Shown here in pieces: positions 54,933 through 62,861 of a stretch of DNA of 64,000 bases. Location: NCBI GenBank assembly GCA_029204225.1, contig CM055102.1, positions 26,514,922-26,578,921 on the forward strand, in the 5' to 3' direction. Origin of the DNA: Diphasiastrum complanatum (Eukaryota > Streptophyta > Lycopodiopsida > Lycopodiales > Lycopodiaceae). The stretch's first letter is position 1. Each line of letters starts with the position of its first letter. Made by a program: the position numbers and the translations under genes. The notes beneath the pieces were generated by a model that was given only the letters and a program-made list of their open reading frames with translations, searched no databases and was not told where the DNA came from.

Positions 54933-57900
54933 TAGTACCCTCTGGTACCGCTGGTATGGTACCGCCGGTACCATATCAGTGGTACCGCCGGTACGGTACC
55001 GCCCTGGGATCCGCGGTACCAGGGCGGTACCATTTTTAATATTTTTTTTTATTTTTTAATATATTTTTAGTAATTTTTTTTTGCATATTAACTACCAAAA
55101 AAGGACAAAAAAAGTAAAAAGAGGGGGTTCTGGGTGTAAAAAAAGAGGGTACAGTACATGATGCAGGGGACCGTTGCAATGGCACATGGGCACTGCGAGT
55201 GAGCAGACCGAGGGGCCAATGGGAGACCAACACAGGGGGGTAGCATCACATGGGGGCAAGTACAGAGGCACATGGGCATTGTGGGTGAGCAGACCATGGG
55301 CCCAATGGGAGACCAACACAGGGGGGAGCATCACATGGGGGCGGGTACGGAGGCACATGGAGGGATGATGGGGATCCACATGGCCGATCAGGCTGTGGGG
55401 ATAAATAGGCACTCACAATGCCATTGTGGTCGGCATTTTCAGAGGCTGTGAGAGGGCTAGTGATAGACAGTGAGAGAGCAAGCGAGAGCCGGTGACAGGC
55501 TGTGAGAGGCTGTTTGAGAGCCAGGGTGCTGTGAGAGGGTGTTCAAGGATCAGGGTGCTGTGAGGAGAAGGTCGATCGAGATGGCTGAGCGAATACCACC
55601 GAAGCCCGAGGGCGAAGCCAGGAGAAAGCTTGAGGAAGATATCCGAAGGCACAACGAGAGGCATCGGAAGCAAGAGGCAGATATCCGAGAGATGCTGCGA
55701 CAGACTCGACAGAGAAATCCGGAACCGGAGCCACCCGCCCCCGCTGTGGATCCTGTCCCCGCTGTCGAGCTGGATCTGGATGAGCAGATCGGAATGAATT
55801 TCACACGACGGCAGCTCATCATGGTCAGGGAAAGGGCGGCCAGACGTCGGGCTAACCAGGAGGCAGCTCGGGCTAACCGGGAGGCAGAGCAAGAGCGACA
55901 AAACAATGCACCAGACGAGGGCGAGGAGTCAGTGGAGGATCAGTGAGGGATGTTTAGAATAGATGAGGTCCACCCGTATGTGGCGGACTGTTGCTATGTA
56001 GTTTTCGGCAGTTTATGGTGCAGCAAATAACTAGATGGCTGCTTAAAAAAATGACAGTATATGTGATGTTATCCTGATACAACGGTTGAATATATACATA
56101 GTTGTTTTTTGTGCAACGCGAGCCTGGTCTTGTAAGATGCAATGTTTGTAATTTTTTTAAATGCAGATGTATTACATGTGTTTATTCAATGTCGTTTGGG
56201 GTGTAGGGGTGATTGCTGTGCTCATGATGTAGGTGCATCTATGTGAAGCTAGCATTCACTTCAAACGAAATTAAATGAAAATAGGATTCACACACGCACA
56301 TAGAATTCTTCAACATAAAATAAAGCATCACATGTACAGAGCGACATACGCACAATGTGCAGCAAATAATGTAGGCCAAACACTGTATATAATGTGAAAA
56401 ATCATCTGAGTACAATGGTAGACCGACTGCTAGAGACAAACTACTGAAACTAAAACAATAGAGCCACAATCAATGCTCTCGCTCTGACTCAGACGAATGC
56501 TCTGGAGACAACTCAGGGCCCCGAGCTGACTCTCGCAGCCGATATCTCTGCCTGTCTGGAACTGGCATGGGCTGTGTATCCGAGGGGGAAGACTCGTCAT
56601 CCTCATCCTCCCAATCAGCCTCCGCATCAGCCCCCAAGCAGGCCAAACCAACAACACCTGCTCCAACTGGCTGTGATACTGCACCTCTACCTGTACCTGG
56701 AGCCCTGCGTGGTCGTCCTCTCCTCCCTGGCAGTTTCTGTGCCTTGCCTTTCTTGTTCGGTGCACCCTTGGGCCTGCCTGGTCTCTTGCGGACAAGAGGA
56801 GCTGTCAATGCCTCGTCACCCCCATGCAAATCACCTGGCTGGCTAGGCTGGGCCCAAGCTGAGGCCGGCTGGGATAGGGAAGCAAAAGAGGGAACTCCCT
56901 GTGCAACTGAGCGAGGAGGATGAGCTCGTGGAGTGTGTGCCCGTGGGGCTGCTGCAGGTGGAGGAACTGGCTGTGCAGGAGGCGAGTACAGTGGCGATAT
57001 GTACTGAAAGGGGCGCTGTGGTGGCCGGTACTGGTACATCCTGGGTGCTGCCAAAGGAGGAGGATGTGACGTGGGTGCTGCCACTGGAGGAGACACTGTG
57101 GATGCAGCGAGCTCCTCCATGAGCCTGATAGGATCCAAACCTATGTGTGGACCCACCCTGTGAATGTACTGAAGCCAATCGGCCTCGAGCTCCCTGTCTG
57201 CGATCTGTGTCGGAGAGAGGAAGAGGGGATGCAGCATGTGTGCAACGCTGTGGATACTCCTGTGGAAGTAGTTCCATCGCGTCTCCCATATGAACTTCAG
57301 CTCTGTCATCCTGCAGGTGAGGGGCATGTGGTTTAGGGCATTACGAAAAAGCTTAACATTGACAGAAAAACAAACTAGCAAGTACTGAAAAGATAAAGGT
57401 CAATTGCAACACTGTACCGCTTACCTCTCTGGCTGCAAGATGGGCAGCTGCAGGAACTGTCCAATCCGGTCCATGAGCTCATACACCAGTCCAAGTGTCG
57501 ACCCCTCGCTGTCAGCCATGCGGAGCACAATGTAGAGTGGTCGAAGCAGTCCTGACAATGTCTGTGCATCCCTCCAGAACTGGTCTCCCCTCACCGTGGA
57601 AGAAAAGTGCTCCCCATCCTCAGTGTGCGGAAATGTACTGGCACCCCAAAGATCACTGGCAACCATCTGTAGAAGCTGGGCCCTGCACCTGATCAAACGG
57701 TCGATGACCACCAAGTCGAATGCAAAGCGCGTGGGGGCTGGCTTACGGAGGTCCAGATGGCTAAACACCCGAAACATGGCAAGAACACGCCTCTTTCTGG
57801 TGACAAAAGTCACCAGGAAGAGGGCCTCCCGGACGATGGCTCTAACCCAGGGAAGTGCTCCAATGTCCCCCATCAAAAGGTCTATGCCGTGGGCTGCACA

Positions 57901-60900
57901 GGGGGTATGAACAATATGAGGGAACTCGGCCTCTAGCAGTACACCCATCTGAATGCAGTTCGTGGCATTGTCCGTCACCACCGTGACGACATGCTGTGGG
58001 CCTATGGCTAGGATGGAAGACCTGATGACATCAAACATGAACTCTGCAGATATGACTCTCCCCCCCCTGCTGCAATCCACTGCCCTCAAAAACTGTGTGC
58101 CCATGCAGCTGGAGACCAGTATGTTGAGGATCGGCCTCCTCCTGACATCAGTCCAGCCATCGGACATGATGCTGCAACCGTAAGTGGCCCAGTGCCGACG
58201 CAGAGGCTCCATCTCTCTAGACAAGGACTCGACCCTATCCCTCAGCATGTGTGTGCGGACAACCTCTGAACTAGGGACTCTCCAGCTAGGGCTGACAGAC
58301 TGTGCAAGGCGGAAGGCCCTTCTGAAGGGCTCAGAGTCGGTGATGGCAAAGGGCAGGTTCAGCTCGTAAACCAGACTGGCCACGGCCTGTGTGGCCTCTC
58401 TGTCCATGTGCGGCTGATGCGCGCCGCGAATGGTCTGCTGCACGAGGGCTCTCCCTGGTGGACGACGGGTGGTGGACCTCCAGCACGGTGCACCAACCGT
58501 GACGGGAATGGACGATGACGCGACAGGCTGGGCGCTGGTGGATGCATCGGCTGTAGACGTGGAATGGGGAGAGTGGGATGCACTGGCAGGGATGGGTGCA
58601 GCAGCATAGGTGGGGTGCACTGGTGGAGGGGCAACATCTGGCATGGGGTACGAAAACTGCTGGCTGAGGAGGTCATCCGGATGGGAAGGGAAGGAAGAAG
58701 GGATCTCTCCACATCCTCGAAGGCCCGCCCAGTACCATCCTGGGCCTGCTCGGGTGGCGGAGAGTCCATGAGAAAGTCGTAGACTGGTGGAGTGCGAGCA
58801 ACAGTGGGTGGTGGTGGAACCGCAGTGGCAACTGTCGGACGCGATGGGACGGGATCCACCGGAATCTGAGCAGATGGGGGTGCATGAGGCAGAGCTGTCT
58901 GAGGGGCAAAGGGACCAGAGGAGGATGCACTCCCTCTCCTCGTGCGTGCCAGCCAAGCAGGCAGCAACTCTGGGTTAGTCACATAAGGAGCGGTGCAAAA
59001 TCGGAGAACGCCCTCCGAAATGGTGTTCTCCCCTGCCACGAGCCGCGGCCCGTAGGTGTCCAGTAGTCGCTGCCTGTCGGGGACGGTCATGCTGCCACAA
59101 GGGGCAGCATTCAAGGTGGCACCATTTTTGGCGCGTGCACCGAGCAGATGGCCTTTAAGGCGAGTGAGGGATGCAGCAAACTCGACGAGACAGTATCGGC
59201 AGCGCACGATCTTCTGACCGGTCTTGTTGGCCTTGTCGGCAACCCGCCTGACAATGTCTACCTCGTCCCACAGACCGGAAAGGTCGGATTGCACCATTGC
59301 AGATGAAATGAGGGATGGATTGCTGGAAAAAAAACAGCAGGGTTCACTGTTGGAGAGACGCTGAAAATGGGCGAGTGCAGGGCAAAGGAAATCAGATGCA
59401 AGGCAGGGCGTTGCGTGGGCGATGGGCGACGCAAGGAATCAAAGGCAGGCAAGAAAAACCAGCAGCGATGGCAGGGCGGAGAGGGCTCAAAAAAATTTCA
59501 GAGGAAATGCGAGGGGGGCGGGTAGGTTTAGGTAAAAAAAAATTAAAAAAAATATTAAATAATAAATATATTATTATATTGTGGTACCGCGGTACCATCA
59601 TGGTACCGCGGTACCAGTATGGTCCCGCGGTACCGGGATCCGCGGTACCCAGTACCGCGGGACCTATGATACATATATATATATATCATAGTTGCATGGG
59701 GCGCGTCCTGGAATGTGCCCCTCGAAACACTTCTTTTTTTTTTGGCCAATATGGGTGTCAAATGGCTGCATTTTTGTGGGGAATTCCAATAAGAGCAAGT
59801 TGCAAATATCTTTACCAAAGGACTTGGCAAAGAAAAATTTCAGAAGTTTAGAGAACTTCTAGGAGTAATAGATAACAAAGTAAACATTAAGGGGGTGTTA
59901 GGAATTAAAGTTTATTTGATACCCCTAAATGATAGTTTGGCCATGCCTACATGCTATTATAGGGGCCATTAATATTTATAGCAAATTCGTTTTTTATTGC
60001 TTATGCATGTAGGTGGGCACACTACGACTAGATTAGGATTTACTACTTAGAAATTCACCTTGGGTCTTTACCCTTCAAACACTCCATGAAACTTTATGTA
60101 AGTCTGAAAATTATGATATGAAGTCTTAAAAAGTCCATGCCATTCAAGCCTCTAAAAATCAAAATCCATTCACAATCCTAGAATATTAAATGATAACATA
60201 GCCCACTTATATCTAGTAAAACAGCCTTATTATAACGCCCCACCACAAGATTATTCCAATATGTTTGAGCTTTGCTCAGTTCTTCTACAATCTATAATCT
60301 ATTTCATCTCTATGCTTGGTTTGTGTGAGTGCTATTAAACCTATTAACTCTATCTAGAATTTGTATGACAAATTCTGACATATTCAACACTTAGCTAGTG
60401 ACGCTCGGCCCTTACTCCACTATCACTACTAGGCATAGTGACACGTGGCACCTCACTTTACAAGTATCAAAAGGTTTTGAAAAAGTGTAAGGGTCTAGAA
60501 GCATGGAGGAGGACATCAAAGCTTCTTATGTTCGTGAGAGCTTGTGCACACCCCTCTATCTTTAACTTACAACACAAATCGACATCTTAACAACCAAGAG
60601 AAAGTGTTTGTGTAAATTTTTGCACATTTGCAATAAGCACCTCTTCCAAAACCTTCTTGCAGGTGATACATGTCTGAGATTTTCTAAGATGGAGAATTTT
60701 TCGTAAAGGAGGACTTTCCTGCTAATATTATGCAAAATTTAGCAAGGAGGACTGCAAGTTCCTAATATTCTACCCAACTTTCTAGAAGGTTCCATGTTTT
60801 AGCAAGCTTCTTGGGGGGCACAATCTTATTTGAGAAAGTTCTCTGCCAAGCTGATTACATTGTTTGATAAGAAAGTGTTAGGGACCCAACCATTGGGTCC

Positions 60901-62124
60901 CATACCTTACTTGAAATTGGACATTGGACTAGCATTAAACTTGAACAGTGCCTCATGGACCACATGCATGCCACTTGTCGACATCAAGGATATGTGCTTG
61001 CCATCAAGACTCCTACCTTGCAGGTATAGAAGAGGAGTTCTTAGTTACCAATCATTCTATATATGTAGAAACCTTTCCTTGGAGGGTCATGTTGTTGGAG
61101 TAATATTTAATTGTTACCCTTGAATGTTTCATTAGGATAATTAAGCCCAAGCCTAAGTGCTATGACTTGGGGCCTATTTTTAATAATGATAGTCTAAGTT
61201 AGAGTTTGATAGACTCAATAGTATATGTGCATGAATATATGCACCATTTTGGTAGCAATAGCTATTTAGGATGAGTACCAAATTAAGAGCCTTATAATTA
61301 CTTTGGCAAATTTAGACATAGGTCTCACTAGTAAAATCTATATGATGGAGCATGTCCTCCCACTCTTGTATGACACATAGTTAGAGTTCATCTCATCACT
61401 TGTGTTCTCTTCCATATGTTTGGCCACTATTTCACAACAATAGGAAGCTTATCTTGGTTGCTTGTATGAACAAGTTGGTTTTCTATCACTCACGACCTAA
61501 TTAATTATCAGAGTTAAAAGATGATAACTAGTTGTAAACGAGCATCAGTTAATGTAAACCATAACTAGTTGTATATGAGCATCAGTTAATGGCTCAATCA
61601 TTATTAGGAGGACTTAAACCCTGGACTCCAAGGAAACTAGGTAAATGACTTGGAGAAGAATATATCAAACGCACATTGAAAACAGCCTTGACATTTACTA
61701 TGATCTGAATAGCAGAACATTAAGCGTTTCAATAACAAGCGTTGTGAGGTTCAGCACTCTCTCAATCATGAATCACGATGTTCAAAGAGTCATGAGACTA
61801 CAATCAACTTCAAGAATGAACAAGTGAATGTGCTCTTGGTATACCATTTGCCATGTCAAGAGACTCCACATGCTCTTGCAGCTCTTCCAAGAGACCTGCA
61901 GCATCGAAAGCCTAAGTTATCATCTTAAGACAAAATTAAGTTATTCTTCTTGAAAAGCTAGAGCTGATTAAAGGAAAAGACCTTCAAGATCTTTGGTGGT
62001 GACACCTTGTTCCTCCAAAGTCTGTCGAGGCGTGTTCATAACAAGGGAGATCTCCTTCATGCGTTTAATAACATCCCGTGTATTTGCCTGCATTGCCTCC
62101 ATAAACCATTTTCGATCCTCCTCG
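39929..62124 (-). CDS. FES1A: FES1-type Hsp70 nucleotide exchange factor (partial; first exon outside window)
   Basis: Five coding exons on the minus strand join in frame: 62,124-61,982, 61,895-61,845, 52,789-52,568, 50,720-50,618 and 40,442-39,929. All have GT/AG borders and matching phases, giving about 343 residues to the stop. The first residues are EEDRKWFMEAMQAN, the conserved core of the Fes1 N-terminal domain; about 30-40 residues before it are missing and must lie beyond the right edge. Armadillo-like repeats follow (GGLVPLLGFLKDPDAPVRAR, KALGAISSLIRHNKSG, RKALQLAQYLLHENP, ELGYPRLLTSLARSSDSDIR). Fes1/HspBP1 proteins bind the Hsp70 nucleotide-binding domain and speed ADP release; Arabidopsis Fes1A protects cytosolic Hsp70 in heat. 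The introns are 86, 9,055, 1,847 and 10,175 bp, and the large ones are full of transposons. No coding damage is seen. Confidence 0.93.
40443..41904. other. Intronic sequence without recognisable elements
   Basis: Part of the 10.2-kb FES1 intron. Short interrupted frames only, nothing recognised. Confidence 0.5.
41905..42345 (-). mobile_element. LINE fragment, N-terminal part of RT
   Basis: On the minus strand the frame reads SYRTILIAHIVAKLYGTIFW and ETRGVHALGQAGFRTH. These match the (N)YR.I...H..AKL...IL and GQAGFR motifs at the start of plant LINE reverse transcriptase. It breaks off before motif A. The LINE at 44,835, on the opposite strand, starts where this one stops in the protein, and both flank the same copia relic. 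Confidence 0.7.
42430..44850 (-). mobile_element. Ty1/copia gag-protease-integrase relic
   Basis: Read on the minus strand: gag (SMFETVDSAKLVYLQNRLHT, LMDRLVSVGETVSDRSIVPI), zinc knuckle CNYCGKYGHFAFECRKK, protease WYIDSGASKHMT, GAG-pre-integrase LWHERYGHLSYKSLQVL, and integrase with HSDLCGP, LRSDKGGEYISDEF and NGVAERKNRSIVE (the D, D, E positions). The tail is FGCTAYAHIPKDLRKELDAK. Frames break near 43,385-43,475 and 43,050. The element stops at DEPQ near 42,440, before the reverse transcriptase. Its gag N-terminus is cut by the LINE at about 44,840. The gag-integrase coding is fairly well preserved, so it is younger than its neighbours. Confidence 0.9.
44835..46852 (+). mobile_element. 5'-truncated LINE (reverse transcriptase to 3' end)
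   Basis: The frame begins within RT (LIEEAKAKRERVYCCFVDF, RKAFDSVPR: motif A). It continues through KQGCPLPPTLFGL, shifts frame near 45,100, then gives LLYADNVVLLSRAREGLQRH (motif C, with YADN for YADD, second catalytic aspartate lost) and NVANTKVMVFNTSRS. A lone TGA at 45,972 interrupts it, and it ends with a zinc-finger-like C-x2-C...H...C block (CSMCSMHEIEDESHFLFRC). A non-coding 3' part runs to a CT microsatellite. It is truncated at the 5' end inside the copia gag, as usual for target-primed integration. The same family occurs at 53,955-54,410. Confidence 0.88.
46853..46934. repeat. (CT)n microsatellite at the LINE 3' end
   Basis: About 82 bases of CT. Its position directly after the LINE 3' region suggests it may be the LINE tail. 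Confidence 0.95.
47110..49440 (-). mobile_element. Ty3/gypsy gag-pol relic with internal deletion
   Basis: On the minus strand from 49,440: zinc-knuckle-like CFSCMESGYIANGC, protease (ILFDGSTHNFINSK, later VDVTLGKEWFYVHNE), RT-RNaseH connection (KVKSFLGFTRFFPSIHHG), integrase zinc finger (NFYWPKLKDQV, CKCGQCQVNN) and integrase core (SIDFVVGLPWMGKQNDVIW; then LFRLYGLPNAIVSDRDSKF and FWQAVFKKL). The RT palm is missing. A 401-bp hAT MITE sits inside the integrase core. Confidence 0.85.
47440..47840. mobile_element. Non-autonomous hAT-type MITE, 401 bp
   Basis: It has a perfect 8-bp target duplication CCCATATG (47,432-47,439 and 47,841-47,848) and 7-bp terminal inverted repeats CAAGGTT. The ends are rich in the palindrome TTCGAA and the word AACCG. 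It splits the gypsy integrase between NDVIW and VVVGRLT. With one duplication copy and the insert left out, the familiar run D.IWVVV.RLT is contiguous, which fixes both boundaries. Confidence 0.92.
49552..50040 (-). mobile_element. Ty1/copia nucleocapsid-protease fragment
   Basis: On the minus strand there are two knuckle-like blocks (CDHCHKPGDTANRCWF and CMHYKKKGHSAYNCRF), then a protease DVVIDSGATSHITCNK with an intact D-S-G, and RAVILGDGSRHDVKGI. It ends at a stop after KTLQL at 49,552 and abuts the gypsy relic. Confidence 0.8.
50041..50617. other. Intronic sequence without recognisable elements
   Basis: The tail of the 10.2-kb FES1 intron next to its 5' splice site. No motif seen. Confidence 0.5.
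50618..50720 (-). CDS. FES1A: FES1 exon: central repeat
   Basis: The exon encodes LIRHNKSGIGAFRLANGFSA through TPKLQ, between the acceptor TACCAG and the donor GTATTG. Its phase fits both neighbours. Confidence 0.92.
50721..52567. other. FES1 intron of 1.85 kb
   Basis: The only structure noticed is a tandem duplication at 51,215-51,472. Short frames have no motifs. Confidence 0.6.
51215..51472. repeat. Tandem duplication of about 135 bp
   Basis: ACCCAACTCT.CCCATAACAA begins units at 51,215 and 51,350. Both contain TAAGTGAAGACTC and GGTAATCTT or GATAATCTT. Confidence 0.8.
52568..52789 (-). CDS. FES1A: FES1 exon: first armadillo-like repeats
   Basis: The exon encodes DLHTIGGLVPLLGFLKD through RTKALGAIS, from the acceptor ATGCAG to the donor GTAAGT. 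It is separated from the previous exon by a 9-kb intron that contains the hAT element. Confidence 0.92.
52955..53175 (+). mobile_element. Ty1/copia reverse transcriptase fragment
   Basis: The frame reads LVLYVDDIIFTGNDLSGI (copia YVDD box), then SEFKMVDLGLLKFILCVEV and FQSKYA, the palm-to-thumb part of copia RT. Similarity fades soon after. It lies in the 9-kb FES1 intron, opposite to the gene. Confidence 0.8.
53176..53954. other. Intronic sequence without recognisable elements
   Basis: The open frames here (for example 53,269-53,529) lack motifs. Confidence 0.45.
53955..54410 (+). mobile_element. LINE fragment, RT motif C region
   Basis: The pieces LYIDELGKAIAQNGG, YVDDVALVYTSRVWLQQHID and VEKTKIMFFNTSRSYTQRKT match the LINE at 44,835 (ELEHVIRRDGG, YADNVVLLSRAREGLQRHLD, VANTKVMVFNTSRS). 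It is frame-broken and followed by a degenerate TTCCTA repeat. Confidence 0.8.
54460..54836. repeat. Degenerate TTCCTA/TTCCTAAG minisatellite
   Basis: Variants of TTCCTATTCCTAAG and GTTCATGTTCC fill about 375 bases with irregular period. It follows a LINE fragment, as the CT run follows the LINE at 46.8 kb. Confidence 0.85.
54884..54930. repeat. (AT)n tract, target of the hAT insertion
   Basis: An uninterrupted AT run directly left of the hAT element. AT repeats also continue on its right side (59,669-59,686). Confidence 0.95.
55181..55360. repeat. Two units of about 86 bp inside the hAT element
   Basis: GCACATGGGCA.TG.G.GTGAGCAGACC begins units at about 55,181 and 55,268. Each ends in CATCACATGGGGGC..GTAC.GAG, and a third partial unit starts at 55,353. 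They lie upstream of the plus-strand ORF. Confidence 0.85.
55581..55946 (+). CDS. Accessory ORF of the hAT element (charged helical protein)
   Basis: 121 codons from MAERIPPKPEGEARRKLEED to GEESVEDQ. The protein is very rich in Arg, Glu and Gln. Two stretches (about residues 10-50 and 85-115) should form long helices or coiled coils, joined by a proline-rich linker (EPEPPAPAVDPVPAVELD) and LDEQIGMNFTRRQLIMVRER. A longer reading from 55,539 is possible, but the ATG at 55,581 starts the better composition. A TATA-like GGGATAAATAGG lies near 55,395. I do not recognise the family. It converges on the transposase gene within the same transposon, so it may be a regulator or dimerisation partner; that is inference. 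Confidence 0.55.
   Translation: MAERIPPKPEGEARRKLEEDIRRHNERHRKQEADIREMLRQTRQRNPEPEPPAPAVDPVPAVELDLDEQIGMNFTRRQLIMVRERAARRRANQEAARANREAEQERQNNAPDEGEESVEDQ
56470..59297 (-). CDS. hAT transposase (BED finger, DUF659), one frame break
   Basis: The first frame (59,297 downward) has a BED zinc finger with Cys33-x2-Cys36, His50 and Cys67, then a proline/serine-rich linker. Near 58,704-58,709 the reading moves to another frame in a GAGAGA run, consistent with a 2-bp slippage. The second frame (to 57,425) has the DUF659 region: GCSIMSDGWTD (first catalytic Asp), HVVTVVTDNATNC (second Asp) and HTPCAAHGIDLLMGDIG. A 114-bp intron (57,424-57,311, GT/AG) joins ...LQPER to MTELKFIWETRWNYFHRSIH. The last part (LHPLFLSPTQIADRELEADW) then turns into a proline-rich tail with two AT-hooks (KRPGRPKG and RRGRPRR) and an acidic end. 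The usual C-terminal hAT dimerisation domain with the third catalytic residue was not found. Confidence 0.85.
57311..57424 (-). other. Transposase intron, 114 bp
   Basis: The donor AG-GTAAGC and acceptor CTGCAG-G restore the frame across the TAA at 57,421-57,423. The downstream sequence continues the DUF659-type protein. Confidence 0.8.
59781..59896 (+). mobile_element. Ty1/copia RNase H tail, polypurine tract and LTR start
   Basis: EQVANIFTKGLGKEKFQKFR then ELLGVIDNKVNIKG is the conserved end of copia pol (family: EQ.ADI.TK.L...KF...R..LG). It is followed by the purine run AAGGGGG and TGTTAGGAATTAAAG at 59,896, the start of an LTR running right. One stop (TAA) precedes EQVA. The LTR's right end could not be located. 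Confidence 0.85.
59897..61844. other. Probable copia LTR, then unassigned intron sequence
   Basis: The first few hundred bases should be the copia LTR. A 97-codon plus-strand frame at 60,830-61,123 has no motif I recognise. The right end is the FES1 intron 5' side. Confidence 0.4.
61845..61895 (-). CDS. FES1A: FES1 micro-exon of 51 bp
   Basis: The exon encodes LLEELQEHVESLDMAN between the acceptor CTGCAG and the donor GTATAC. The split codons on both sides (G|GT and G|AT) match the neighbouring exons. Confidence 0.92.
61982..62124 (-). CDS. FES1A: FES1 exon: N-terminal Fes1 domain
   Basis: The acceptor CATTGCAG precedes C-GAG-GAG. The exon encodes EEDRKWFMEAMQANTRDVIK through VTTKDLE and ends GAA-G before the donor GTCTTT. 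The next exon is only 86 bp away. Confidence 0.92.
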
Positions 62125-62861
62125 CTGCAATGACAATTTTATTCTCAATAGATTCTTAAGTAGGCCCATAGCCAGCAAAATTAAAATTCCTCAAAAATTT
62201 TAAACTTTTGGCTATGAAAGGGGTGTTTAAAATCATAAGTGCAAAAGGAAAAACATCAACATTAGATTCAAGTTTTCTTAAACCTTACCTCATGTGTGGG
62301 AACAGTAAGTAAAATATCACATAAAATGATCTGATAAAGCCTAGTTCTTGCTCGAAGATAGTGGCAAAGTTGGTAGATGTGAACTCCCATATAGTAAATC
62401 AGAGAAGTAGCAAGCCTAAAGTCCCAATATAGAGCTTATGACTTGGAGCAATTAAACAGCAGGGCTACTTGTTGAAGCAATTAAATAGCAAGGTTATTTG
62501 TAATTGGTTCGTAAGTCTAACCTGAGAAGTGATCTTACAATAGAAGGTACAAGAAAGAGATAAATACAAACATTCCACCTGTTTTGAAATTTCTTCTCTT
62601 TACAAGGTAACTTTCCACAGTCTAATTCACAAGTTCAAAAATTATGCATATTTCATAAATGTGAATATTTCACCTCTGTAGAATAACACATTCTAAACAA
62701 TTGCACTATTCATAGTTTATCGAGACCACTTCTGCAATAAATTTATGCAGACTCCTCAATAGTAGTAAATAGCATCATATAGCACTGTCTACCACTTTAC
62801 TCACGCAATTAGATAGATACCTGTTCCTAAAAAATTTCCTTAGGAAACACCATTACATTCC
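62125..62861. other. FES1 intron 1 sequence, nothing recognised
   Basis: It begins with the acceptor of the first FES1 exon in the window. No gene, and no candidate for the missing first coding exon. Confidence 0.5.

Larger units (their letters stand above)
54931..59668 (-). mobile_element. Complete hAT element, 4.74 kb
   Basis: The ends are inverted: CATAGTACCC on the left and CATAGGTCCC as complement of the right. They are flanked by near-identical 8-bp duplications ATATATAT and ATACATAT. The palindrome GGTACC occurs seven times in the first 100 bases and six times in the last 90, mostly as GGTACCGC/GCGGTACC. Inside are a BED/DUF659 transposase on the minus strand and a separate plus-strand ORF, converging. 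Its GC content is well above the flanks. It sits in the 9-kb FES1 intron in the same orientation as FES1. It looks recent, with only one clear frame break. Confidence 0.9.

Noticed and set aside
55413-55906. Long minus-strand frames opposite the hAT accessory ORF
   Set aside because: They are antisense shadows of a GC-rich coding stretch. The plus-strand frame has the better start, composition and upstream TATA-like box.
56567-59066. Many plus-strand frames over the transposase
   Set aside because: They mirror the transposase exons, have no motifs, and arise from the high GC content.
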